Source: Roseateles sp049532965 (GTDB lineage: Bacteria; Pseudomonadota; Gammaproteobacteria; Burkholderiales; Burkholderiaceae_C). Taken from it: a DNA stretch of 64,000 bases. A model generated the notes under the pieces. The model made no database searches. It saw only the letters and a list, made by a program, of their open reading frames with translations, and was not told the origin of the DNA. The position numbers were made by a program, and so were the translations under genes. This document shows positions 32,965 to 40,830 of the stretch, one piece after another. Each line of letters begins with the position of its first letter. The first letter of the stretch is position 1. Location: the NCBI RefSeq assembly GCF_049532965.1, contig NZ_CP186694.1:5084001-5148000 (forward strand), in the 5' to 3' direction.

Positions 32965-33867
32965 TCAGCGCAAGCGCTTGATGAGGCTGGACGTGTCCCA
33001 CCTGCCGCCGTCCATGTCCTGGACATCGGCATAGAACTGGTCCACCAATGCGGTGAGCGGTAGCCGCGCGCCATTCCGGCGGGCTTCGTCGAGCACGAGG
33101 CCGAGGTCCTTGCGCATCCAGTCGACCGCGAAACCGAAGTCGAACTTGCCGTCGACCATGGTCTTGCCGCGGTTGTCCATCTGCCAGCTCTGGGCGGCGC
33201 CCTTGCCGATGACGTCCAGGACGAGCGGCATCGGCAGCCCGCTCTTCTGCCCGAAGGCGATCGCTTCGGAGAGCCCCTGGACGATGCCCGCGATGCAGAT
33301 CTGGTTGACCATCTTGGCCAGTTGCCCGGCGCCCGCGTCGCCGACGCGGGTGACGGCCTTGGCGAAGTGCAGGGCGTAGGGGCGGATGCGTTCGAAGACG
33401 GCCTCGTCACCGCCGCACATGACGGTGAGCGCACCGTTGACGGCACCAGCCTGGCCGCCGGAGACGGGCGCATCGACGAAGTGGAGACCGGCGTCCCGCG
33501 CGGCGGCGGAGAGTTCGCGAGCGACCTCGGCGGAGGCGGTCGTGTGGTCGACGAGGACCGCCCCGGGCTTCATGCCGGCGAAGGCGCCGTCCGCGCCGAG
33601 CACGACCGAACGCAGGTCCGCGTCGTTGCCGACGCAGCAGAAGACGATGTCGGCGCCCTGGGCAGCCTCGCGCGGCGTCGCGGCCAACTGGCCGCCGAAC
33701 TCGGCGACCCAGCCTTGCGCCTTGGCCGCGGTGCGGTTGTAGACGGTGACCGACTGACCGGCCCGCGCCAGATGTCCCGCCATCGGGAAGCCCATCACGC
33801 CCAGGCCGAGGAAGGCGACGCGAAGGGATGGGGTCGATTCGTAGGCACGCTGGCCGATGCTGCTCAT
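32965..33867 (-). CDS. NAD(P)-dependent beta-hydroxyacid dehydrogenase (3-hydroxyisobutyrate dehydrogenase family)
   Basis: The 300-residue protein has the family layout: dinucleotide motif GLGVMGFPMAGHLARAG, VYNRTAAKA, the substrate motif DAPVSGGQAGAVNG, and the catalytic Lys in GAGQLAKMVNQ. Members reduce or oxidise short beta-hydroxyacids such as 3-hydroxyisobutyrate or tartronate semialdehyde, and some act on glyoxylate or succinic semialdehyde. Specificity cannot be decided here. I start at the ATG 33867 rather than the in-frame GTG 33882, which adds only five residues. The gene stands alone between the Lrp regulator and pilU. Confidence 0.85.
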   Translation of the reverse strand: MSSIGQRAYESTPSLRVAFLGLGVMGFPMAGHLARAGQSVTVYNRTAAKAQGWVAEFGGQLAATPREAAQGADIVFCCVGNDADLRSVVLGADGAFAGMKPGAVLVDHTTASAEVARELSAAARDAGLHFVDAPVSGGQAGAVNGALTVMCGGDEAVFERIRPYALHFAKAVTRVGDAGAGQLAKMVNQICIAGIVQGLSEAIAFGQKSGLPMPLVLDVIGKGAAQSWQMDNRGKTMVDGKFDFGFAVDWMRKDLGLVLDEARRNGARLPLTALVDQFYADVQDMDGGRWDTSSLIKRLR

Positions 33868-33922
33868 GGAAGGACCTGTCACGAGTGAATGACGACCCGT
33901 GGATTGTGGCCCTTCGACGGCG

Positions 33923-35059
33923 TCAGACGATGGTCAGGTGCTCCGTGCCGGACGACAGGTCGCCGCTGCGCGCCCGTTCGCTGTTGAGCTTGATCTGCAG
34001 CCGCAGGTCGTTGACGGAGTCGGCGTTGCGCAGCGCGTCCTCGTAGGTCACCTTGCCGAACTCGTAGAGATCGAACAGCGCCTGGTCGAAGGTCTGCATG
34101 CCGAGTTCGCGCGAGCGCTTCATGATCTCCTTGATCTCGCCCACCTCGCCCTTGAAGATCAGGTCGCTGATCAGCGGCGTGTTGAGCAGGATCTCGACCG
34201 CCGCGATCCGCCCCTTGCCTTCCTGGCGCGGCAGCAGGCGCTGCGACACCAGCGCCTTCAGGTTGAGCGACAGGTCCATCAGCAGCTGGGCGCGGCGCTC
34301 TTCCGGGAAGAAGTTGATGATCCGGTCCAGCGCCTGGTTGGCGCTGTTGGCGTGCAGCGTGGCCATGCACAGGTGACCGGTCTCCGCGAACGCGACCGCG
34401 TGCTCCATCGTCTCGCGGTCGCGGATCTCGCCCATCAGGATCACGTCGGGCGCCTGCCGCAGCGTGTTCTTCAGCGCCTGCTCCCAGCCCTCGGTGTCCA
34501 GGCCGACCTCGCGCTGGCTGACGATGCAGTTCTTGTGCGGATGCACGAACTCGACCGGATCCTCGATCGTGATGATGTGACCGTGCGTCGTTTCGTTGCG
34601 ATGGTCGACCATGGCCGCCAGCGTCGTGCTCTTGCCGGAGCCCGTCGCCCCCACCAGGATCACGAGCCCGCGCTTGGTCTGCGTGACGTCCTTCAGGATC
34701 GGCGGCAGGTCCAGCGATTCGATCGTCGGCAGCGTCTGCGGAATCGTCCGCAGCACCAGCGCGACGTGGCCCTGCTGGATGTACGCGTTGACGCGGAAGC
34801 GGCCGATGCCCTGCGGCGAGATCGCGAAGTTGCACTCCTTGGTGCGCTCGAAGTCCGCCGCCTGCTTGTCGTTCATGATGGCCCGCGCCAGCTGCAGCGT
34901 GTGCTGCCCGGTCAACGGTTGCGGCGACACCTTGGTCACCTTGCCGTCGACCTTGATCGCGGGCGGGAATTCCGCCGTGAGGAAGAGGTCGGACCCCTTG
35001 CGCGACACCATCAGGCGCAGCAGGTCGTTGATGAACTTGGTGGCCTGATCGCGTTCCAT
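33923..35059 (-). CDS. pilU: Type IV pilus ATPase PilU
   Basis: PilU is the accessory retraction ATPase of type IVa pili and acts with PilT at the inner-membrane base. The 378-residue protein has the N-terminal GSDLFLTAEFPP segment, Walker A GATGSGKST, an Asp box (IITIEDPVEFVH), Walker B (VILMGEIRDRETM), the His box (GHLCMATLHANSANQAL) and a PilU-type C-terminal tail. It is 128 bases downstream of pilT on the same strand, in the standard pilT-pilU order. That gap holds no gene. Confidence 0.95.
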   Translation of the reverse strand: MERDQATKFINDLLRLMVSRKGSDLFLTAEFPPAIKVDGKVTKVSPQPLTGQHTLQLARAIMNDKQAADFERTKECNFAISPQGIGRFRVNAYIQQGHVALVLRTIPQTLPTIESLDLPPILKDVTQTKRGLVILVGATGSGKSTTLAAMVDHRNETTHGHIITIEDPVEFVHPHKNCIVSQREVGLDTEGWEQALKNTLRQAPDVILMGEIRDRETMEHAVAFAETGHLCMATLHANSANQALDRIINFFPEERRAQLLMDLSLNLKALVSQRLLPRQEGKGRIAAVEILLNTPLISDLIFKGEVGEIKEIMKRSRELGMQTFDQALFDLYEFGKVTYEDALRNADSVNDLRLQIKLNSERARSGDLSSGTEHLTIV

Positions 35060-35187
35060 GGCGAGGTCCTGTCCTGTCTGCCGGGGCGCCGGCGCTCAGG
35101 CGCCGGGTTCCGGTCTGTCGTTGTCGTTGGGGGTGGTCGTGCTGTCGTGCCGTCGAGGGGGCGGCGCCGGGACGCCGCCTGCAGGCC

Positions 35188-36231
35188 TCAACCCGGGAAG
35201 TTCTCGGGGAACTTGGCCTTGGCGCGGGCCTCGGCCGGCGAGATGACGTTGCGGCGGACCAGCTCGGTGAGGTTCTGGTCCAGCGTCTGCATGCCCAGGT
35301 TGTTGCCGGTCTGGATCGAGGAATACATCTGCGCGACCTTGTTCTCGCGGATCAGGTTCCGGATCGCCGAGGTGCCCAGCATGATCTCGTGGGCGGCGAC
35401 CCGGCCGCTGCCGTCCTTGGTCTTGCACAGCGTCTGCGAGATCACCGCCTGCAGCGATTCGGACAGCATCGCGCGGACCATGTCCTTCTCCGCGGCGGGG
35501 AACACGTCGACGATCCGGTCCACCGTCTTGGCGGCCGACGAGGTGTGCAGCGTGCCGAAGACCAGGTGGCCCGTTTCCGCGGCGGTCAGCGCCAGGCGGA
35601 TGGTCTCCAGGTCGCGCATTTCGCCCACCAGGATGCAGTCCGGGTCCTCCCGCAGCGCCGAGCGCAACGCGTTGGAGAAGCTCATCGTGTGCGGCCCGAC
35701 CTCGCGCTGGTTGACCAGGCACTTCTTGGACTCGTGCACGAATTCGATCGGGTCCTCGACGGTGAGGATGTGGCCGTACTCGTTCTCGTTGAGGTGGTTG
35801 ATCATCGCGGCCAGCGTCGTCGACTTGCCCGAGCCCGTGGGGCCCGTGACCAGCACCATGCCGCGCGGCTTCATCGCCAGCTCGGTGAAGACCTTGGGGC
35901 AGTTGAGCTGCTCCAGCGTGAGGATCTTGCTGGGAATGGTCCGGAACACCGCGCCGGCGCCGCGGTTCTGGTTGTACGCGTTGACGCGGAAGCGGGCCAG
36001 GCCCTGGATCTCGAACGAGAAGTCGCATTCGAGCGTCTCCTCATACATCTTGCGCTGGGCGTCGCTCATGATGTCGTAGACCATGTCGTGCACCTGGCGG
36101 TGCTCGAGCGGCTCGACGTTGATGCGGCGCACGTCACCATGGACGCGGATCATGGGCGGCAGCCCGGCGGACAAGTGGAGGTCGGAGGCCTTGTTCTTGA
36201 CCGAGAATGCCAGCAGTTGAGTGATGTCCAT
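35188..36231 (-). CDS. pilT: Type IV pilus retraction ATPase PilT
   Basis: PilT drives pilus retraction for twitching motility, DNA uptake and surface sensing. The 347-residue protein starts MDITQLLAFSVKNKASDLHL, the typical PilT N-terminus. It has Walker A GPTGSGKST, LTVEDPIEFVH, CILVGEMRDLETI, and GHLVFGTLHTSSAAKTVDRI, which with MRDLETI identifies PilT rather than PilU. The start at 36231 is chosen by that N-terminus. The divergent yggS begins only 25 bases away, so both promoters must overlap. The pilin and assembly genes are outside the window. Confidence 0.96.
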   Translation of the reverse strand: MDITQLLAFSVKNKASDLHLSAGLPPMIRVHGDVRRINVEPLEHRQVHDMVYDIMSDAQRKMYEETLECDFSFEIQGLARFRVNAYNQNRGAGAVFRTIPSKILTLEQLNCPKVFTELAMKPRGMVLVTGPTGSGKSTTLAAMINHLNENEYGHILTVEDPIEFVHESKKCLVNQREVGPHTMSFSNALRSALREDPDCILVGEMRDLETIRLALTAAETGHLVFGTLHTSSAAKTVDRIVDVFPAAEKDMVRAMLSESLQAVISQTLCKTKDGSGRVAAHEIMLGTSAIRNLIRENKVAQMYSSIQTGNNLGMQTLDQNLTELVRRNVISPAEARAKAKFPENFPG

Positions 36232-36256
36232 GGGATGAGGAAAAGCGTTGGCGATT

Positions 36257-37003
36257 ATGGCGACGATCTCCGAGAACATACAACAGCTCCATGGCCGCAT
36301 TGAGAGGGCTTGCCATCAGGCGTCGCGGCCTGTGGACAGCGTCACGCTGCTGGTGGTAACAAAGACTTTCCCGGCCTCGGATGTGAGAGAAGCATTCGCC
36401 GCGGGCGAGTGTCGTTTCGGTGAGAACTACGTGCAGGAGGGCGTCGACAAGATCGATGCGCTGATCGACCTGCGCGACCGGGTCGAGTGGCACCTCATCG
36501 GCCCGTTGCAGAGCAACAAGACCCGCGTGGTGGCCGAGCGTTTCGACTGGGTGCACACCGTGGACCGGCTCAAGATCGCGCAGCGGCTGTCGGAGCAGCG
36601 GCCCGCCACGCTGCCGCCGTTGAACGTCTGCCTGCAGGTCAACATCAGCGGCGAGGACACCAAGAGCGGCCTGGCCCCCGCGGACGTCGCCGATGCCGCC
36701 CGTGCGGTCGCCGTGTTGCCCCGGTTGCGGCTGCGCGGGCTGATGGCGATTCCCGAGCCGGCGGAAACGCTCGAGGCGCAACGCCGCCCGCACCGGGCGC
36801 TGGCCGAGCTGATGGCGGCCCTGAACCGCGATCTCGGCCTGGGCCTGGACACCCTCAGCATGGGCATGAGCGCCGACATGGACGCCGCCATCCTCGAGGG
36901 CGCGACACTGGTGCGCGTCGGTTCGGCGATCTTCGGCGCCCGGTCCCGGCCCTCACCGCCGCCGTCGCCGCCCTCGCCGCCCTCGCCGGAGCCGGCCGCT
37001 TGA
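36257..37003 (+). CDS. yggS: YggS family pyridoxal phosphate homeostasis protein
   Basis: YggS/PLPBP proteins bind pyridoxal 5'-phosphate and keep cellular B6 vitamers balanced; they have no known enzyme activity. The 248-residue product has the PLP-binding Lys36 in VVTKTFP, FGENYVQEG, WHLIGPLQSNK, a VNISGEDTKSG strand and LSMGMSADMDAAI near the end. The C-terminus ends in an unusual proline-rich tail (SPPPSPPSPPSPEP) beyond the normal fold. ATG 36257 is preferred to a TTG at 36248. The divergent head-to-head position with pilT is conserved in many proteobacteria. Confidence 0.93.
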   Translation: MATISENIQQLHGRIERACHQASRPVDSVTLLVVTKTFPASDVREAFAAGECRFGENYVQEGVDKIDALIDLRDRVEWHLIGPLQSNKTRVVAERFDWVHTVDRLKIAQRLSEQRPATLPPLNVCLQVNISGEDTKSGLAPADVADAARAVAVLPRLRLRGLMAIPEPAETLEAQRRPHRALAELMAALNRDLGLGLDTLSMGMSADMDAAILEGATLVRVGSAIFGARSRPSPPPSPPSPPSPEPAA

Positions 37004-37028
37004 CCGGCGACTGATCGGCGCGCTCCGC

Positions 37029-38561
37029 ATGGACCTGCTGCAACGCCCCGCCGACCTGGTGCCCGCGACCCCGGGCCGCCTGTCGATGCGGGCACTGTGG
37101 CGGCAGGGCCGGGTGGTCGAGCGCGCCTGGCTGCTCGGTGGCTGGCTCGCCACGATCGCCGCCTGCGTGTGGCTTGGCCTGATGACGGTCCGCCAGGAGT
37201 GGTCGGGGATCCCGGTCGATCTCGGCGGCGCCAGCGCCTTCCTCACCTTCTACCCGCCGATTCCGCTGTGCCTGTGGTGGACACTGAGCTTCGGCTGGCG
37301 CTGGGGCGCGGTGCCGGCCTGGCTGGCGACCTTCGTGCTCGCGGTGGATGCGGGCATGCCGCCGGCCTGGGCGGCCGTCTTCGCCTGTGCCAACCCCCTC
37401 GGGCTCGGCGTGCTGGCGCTCGGTTACCGCGCCGTCGGCGTGCCGCGCGGATTGCGCAGCGTGCGGGCGTGGCTGTTCTTCGTGCCGCTGTGCTTCGTGG
37501 CCGCGGTGCTGAGTTCCGCGGGGGCGCTGATCTGGAATTTCAGCCAGGGCCTGCCGGCCGCGCGTCAACTGCCGATCTGGCAGGGCTGGTGGCTGGGCGC
37601 CTTCGTGCAGAGCGTGCTGCTCGGCGGGCCGTTGATGGCGCTCACCTGGCCGCGGCTGTCGCGCTGGATCCAGCGCCGGCCCGGCCTGTTCGCGCCGCCG
37701 CCCAGCGGGCGCCGGGCGATGGGGCTGGGATTGCTGCTCGCGATCGTGCTCGCGGTCCAGGGCTATGGGCTGATCAGCCTGGGCCTTGGCTCGCTGCAAC
37801 TCAGGGCCGCATTGGACAGCCGCGCATGGTCCCAACTGGAAGAGGCCTCGCGCGTGATGCTCGGTACCGCCTGGGTGTTCTTCTGGGTCTTCACGCTGAT
37901 CGTGCTGTTCGTCGCCCAGTTCGGCTATCAGGCGTTGTCGCGCTGGGTGCGGTCCACCGAGGCGCTGGTGGCGCAGCTGGCGCGTGTCAATGCGGAGCTG
38001 GAGCAACGCTCGCGCACCGATGGGCTGACCGGCCTGGCCAACCGCATCGCGACTGAGGAGGGCCTGCGCGCGCTGCTGCGCACCGTGCGCCGCTACCGGA
38101 CGCCGTCCGCGCTGCTGATGCTGGACATCGATCACTTCAAGCTGGTCAACGACCGTCACGGCCACGCGGCCGGTGACGCGGTGATTCGCGCGTTGGCCGA
38201 GGTGCTGAAGTCCTCGTCGCGCGATGTCGACCTGCCCGGCCGCTTCGGCGGGGAAGAGTTCGTCATCGGCCTGGCCCACACGGACCTCGGTGGGGCGCGG
38301 CGTTTCGCCGAACGCCTGCGCGAGCGCATCGCCGCCACGACGGTGACGCCGCAGGCCCGCGCAGGCGAGGGCGTGTCCCTGTCGATCACCGTCAGCATCG
38401 GCGTGACGCTGCTGCGCGAGGACGACGCCGGCATCGAGGATGCGCTGCGCCGCGCCGACGCGGCGATGTACCGCGCGAAGCAGAACGGCCGCAATCGCGT
38501 CGAGGTCGACAGCGGCGCCGTGCCGGGGGCCCAGGCGCCTTCAAGCGCCGGCAAGCCCTGA
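37029..38561 (+). CDS. Membrane-bound diguanylate cyclase (GGDEF protein)
   Basis: The 510-residue protein makes the second messenger cyclic di-GMP. About eight hydrophobic segments (roughly 35-300) form a MASE1-like membrane sensor domain, then a short coiled linker and a GGDEF domain (about 325-500). The active-site motif is GGEEF (407-411), and an RxxD inhibitory site (RDVD, 398-401) lies five residues before it, so the enzyme should be active and product-inhibited. It starts 25 bases after yggS. The signal is unknown. The nearby pilT-pilU and chemoreceptor genes place it in a surface-motility context. Confidence 0.9.
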   Translation: MDLLQRPADLVPATPGRLSMRALWRQGRVVERAWLLGGWLATIAACVWLGLMTVRQEWSGIPVDLGGASAFLTFYPPIPLCLWWTLSFGWRWGAVPAWLATFVLAVDAGMPPAWAAVFACANPLGLGVLALGYRAVGVPRGLRSVRAWLFFVPLCFVAAVLSSAGALIWNFSQGLPAARQLPIWQGWWLGAFVQSVLLGGPLMALTWPRLSRWIQRRPGLFAPPPSGRRAMGLGLLLAIVLAVQGYGLISLGLGSLQLRAALDSRAWSQLEEASRVMLGTAWVFFWVFTLIVLFVAQFGYQALSRWVRSTEALVAQLARVNAELEQRSRTDGLTGLANRIATEEGLRALLRTVRRYRTPSALLMLDIDHFKLVNDRHGHAAGDAVIRALAEVLKSSSRDVDLPGRFGGEEFVIGLAHTDLGGARRFAERLRERIAATTVTPQARAGEGVSLSITVSIGVTLLREDDAGIEDALRRADAAMYRAKQNGRNRVEVDSGAVPGAQAPSSAGKP

Positions 38562-38878
38562 CCCTGTGCGGTTCCGCTGCGGTACGGCGGTGCCTCCCGG
38601 CCGTCCCTGCGCAAGACCTGACGCCATCTTGAAACCGCGTTGACGCGCACCTCAGGGCTTACCCCGAGGCCGCTGATGCGTGGTGTGAACACCGTTTGCA
38701 TTCAGTTGCAAGTACCGCGTCAGATTTCACGGGGCCCGAAACGCGGCATGGATTCCCCGAATCAAGTCTCACGATGATCGCGCCGAAGCCAATGGTCGTC
38801 CGCGACGCATGCGCCATGAGCGACTGCGAGTCCGCAGCGGAGCGGCCATTCAACAACACAAACGTTGCGAGGGAATCG
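38562..38878. other. Intergenic region upstream of the chemoreceptor
   Basis: This 317-base stretch contains no gene I can support. It holds a short dyad ttgca-n6-tgcaa near 38697-38712. It also holds a possible flagellar sigma-28-type promoter (listed separately). The frame that extends the chemoreceptor back to 38696 lacks coding character. Confidence 0.5.
38762..38789 (+). promoter_or_regulatory. Possible sigma-28 (FliA) promoter for the chemoreceptor
   Basis: TCAAGTCT (38762-38769), 12 bases, then GCCGAAGC (38782-38789) resembles TAAAGTTT-N11-GCCGATAA. It lies 90 bases before a chemoreceptor gene, the usual target class. Several bases deviate and the spacer is one base long. Confidence 0.35.
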
Positions 38879-40438
38879 ATGTCTCTTCTGTCCCGCTTGC
38901 GTATCGGGCAACGCCTGACGCTGAGCTACGCGCTGCTGATCCTGCTGCTGGTGGTGATCGGCGCCTTCGGCGCGCAAAACGCCAGCCGCCTCTCCCATGA
39001 CCTGAGCACGACGGCCGATTCGAGCCTCGTGAAGATCGCATTGGCCAACACGCTGGAAAGCGACGTCAATGTCATCGCCCGCGCCTCGCGCGATCTGCTG
39101 CTGCTCGACACGGCCAACGCGATCAAGCGCCAGAAGGCCGACATCGCCGCGGCGATCGAGAACGGCCAGAAGCAGCTGACCGAGCTGGAGGGCAAGGTCT
39201 CCGATGCCCGCGACAAGGACCTCGCCGCCCAGGTGCGCGAGCGCCAGGCCCGCTTCGTCGACGCGGTGTCCAAGTTCCTGAAGGTGCAGCAGGACGGCAG
39301 TCCGGACGAAGCGCGCGAGGCGCTGATCAAGGACGTGCGTCCGGCGCAGAAGGACTACCAGGATGCGCTCAAGAGCCTGGTGGACCTGCAGTTCGCCAAC
39401 GGCCGCGCGCTGGCCGAAGGCGGCGCGAAGCTGGCCAACCAGTCGATCGTCGTCACCGGCGTGCTGGTCGCGATCGCCGTGCTGATCGGCGGTGTCGGCG
39501 GCCTGACGATCGCGCGATCGATCATCGTGCCGGCCCGCAAGGCCAAGGACGCCGCCCAGGCGATCAGCGCCGGCGACCTGTCGCAGCACATCGAGGTCCA
39601 GGGCTCGGACGAACTGGCGCAGATGCTGCACGCGATGCGCGACATGCAGAAGGCGCTGTCGGGCGTCGTCGCCAGCGTGAGCGCGGCCGCGGGCGAGGTG
39701 GCGCAGAACTCCAACGAGATCGCCGGCAACAACGTCGACCTGTCGGACCGCACCGCGCGGTCCGCGGAGAGCCTGCAGAACACCGCCGCGTCGGTCGAGC
39801 AGATCGCCTCCAACCTGAATGGCGCCAGCGAGCTGACCCGCAAGGCCGCGAGCATCGCGAGCAAGGCGCGCCAGTCGGCCTCGGCCGGCGGCAACGTGGT
39901 GAGCCAGGTGGTCTCGACGATGGAGGAGATCAGCGCCAGCTCGCGCAAGATCGGCGACATCATCGGCGTGATCGACGGCATCGCCTTCCAGACCAACATC
40001 CTGGCGCTGAACGCCGCGGTCGAGGCGGCCCGCGCCGGCGAGCACGGCAAGGGCTTCGCGGTGGTGGCTTCGGAGGTTCGGGCGCTGGCCTCGCGCTCGG
40101 CGCAGGCGGCCAAGGAGATCAAGGTGCTGATCCAGGAATCGTCCGTCAAGGTCGAGAACGGCACCGCGCTGGTCAACAACGCCGGCGCGACGATCCGCTC
40201 GGTCGTGGACGAGGTCAACAACATGGGCCAGCTGATCGAGGAGATCTCGCATTCGGCCCAGGAGCAGGCGGCGGGCGTCGGCGTCGTGAACAGCGCGATG
40301 AATGAGCTGGACCGCACCACGCAGCAGAACACCACGCTGGTGGACGCGCTGACCCGCTCGACCGATTCCCTGCGCGACAGCAGCTCGCGCCTGGTCCAGG
40401 CGGTCGGCTTCTTCAGCACCGCGCGTTCGGCGACCTGA
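38879..40438 (+). CDS. Methyl-accepting chemotaxis protein
   Basis: This 519-residue chemoreceptor has a transmembrane helix at about 13-33, a periplasmic helical sensor of about 155 residues (four-helix-bundle type, Gln/Lys/Asp-rich), a second membrane helix near 190-212, a HAMP domain, then a long cytoplasmic coiled coil. The signalling tip IDGIAFQTNILALNAAVEAA is intact. The 36H class is likely, given the absence of long insertions. The start MSLLSRLRIGQRL at 38879 has a gaGGGA site upstream. The C-terminus lacks a NWETF-type pentapeptide tether for CheR. Its ligand is unknown. Confidence 0.92.
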   Translation: MSLLSRLRIGQRLTLSYALLILLLVVIGAFGAQNASRLSHDLSTTADSSLVKIALANTLESDVNVIARASRDLLLLDTANAIKRQKADIAAAIENGQKQLTELEGKVSDARDKDLAAQVRERQARFVDAVSKFLKVQQDGSPDEAREALIKDVRPAQKDYQDALKSLVDLQFANGRALAEGGAKLANQSIVVTGVLVAIAVLIGGVGGLTIARSIIVPARKAKDAAQAISAGDLSQHIEVQGSDELAQMLHAMRDMQKALSGVVASVSAAAGEVAQNSNEIAGNNVDLSDRTARSAESLQNTAASVEQIASNLNGASELTRKAASIASKARQSASAGGNVVSQVVSTMEEISASSRKIGDIIGVIDGIAFQTNILALNAAVEAARAGEHGKGFAVVASEVRALASRSAQAAKEIKVLIQESSVKVENGTALVNNAGATIRSVVDEVNNMGQLIEEISHSAQEQAAGVGVVNSAMNELDRTTQQNTTLVDALTRSTDSLRDSSSRLVQAVGFFSTARSAT

Positions 40439-40482
40439 TCCGCGCCTTCCGTTTCTTCACCCAAGACTCACGAGGTCCCAAG

Positions 40483-40821
40483 ATGAGCAAGATCCTGACC
40501 CCTTCCCTGTCCCGCATCGCCGTCGTCCTGGCTGCCGCCGTGGCGCTGGCCGCGCCCGCCTACGCGGCACCCAAGATCGTCAAGAAGGTGCCGCCGGAGT
40601 TCCCGGCCGAGGCCGCGCGCCAGTCGATCTCGCAAGGCTCGGTCCGCGCGAAGATGAACATCGAGCCCGATGGCAAGGTCTCCGGCGTCGAGATCCTGGA
40701 AGCCGAGCCGCGCAAGGTGTTCGACCGCGCCGTCACCCGCGCGCTGATGGACTGGAAGTTCGAGCCCAGCGGCCAGAAGGAATCGCATGAGGTCAAGCTG
40801 GTGTTCAAGAACGAGGACTGA
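40483..40821 (+). CDS. Small periplasmic TonB C-terminal domain protein
   Basis: The 112-residue protein has a clear cleavable signal peptide (hydrophobic AAAVALAAPAYA, cleavage near residue 28) and then only a TonB C-terminal domain (PPEFPAEAARQSISQGSVRAKMNIEPDGKV and a WKFEPS end). Classic TonB has an N-terminal membrane anchor and a proline-rich span; both are missing, so it cannot work as a normal energy transducer. It starts 44 bases after the chemoreceptor in the same direction. A role in envelope protein interaction is possible, but the function is unknown. Confidence 0.8.
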   Translation: MSKILTPSLSRIAVVLAAAVALAAPAYAAPKIVKKVPPEFPAEAARQSISQGSVRAKMNIEPDGKVSGVEILEAEPRKVFDRAVTRALMDWKFEPSGQKESHEVKLVFKNED

Positions 40822-40830
40822 GCGCCGACC

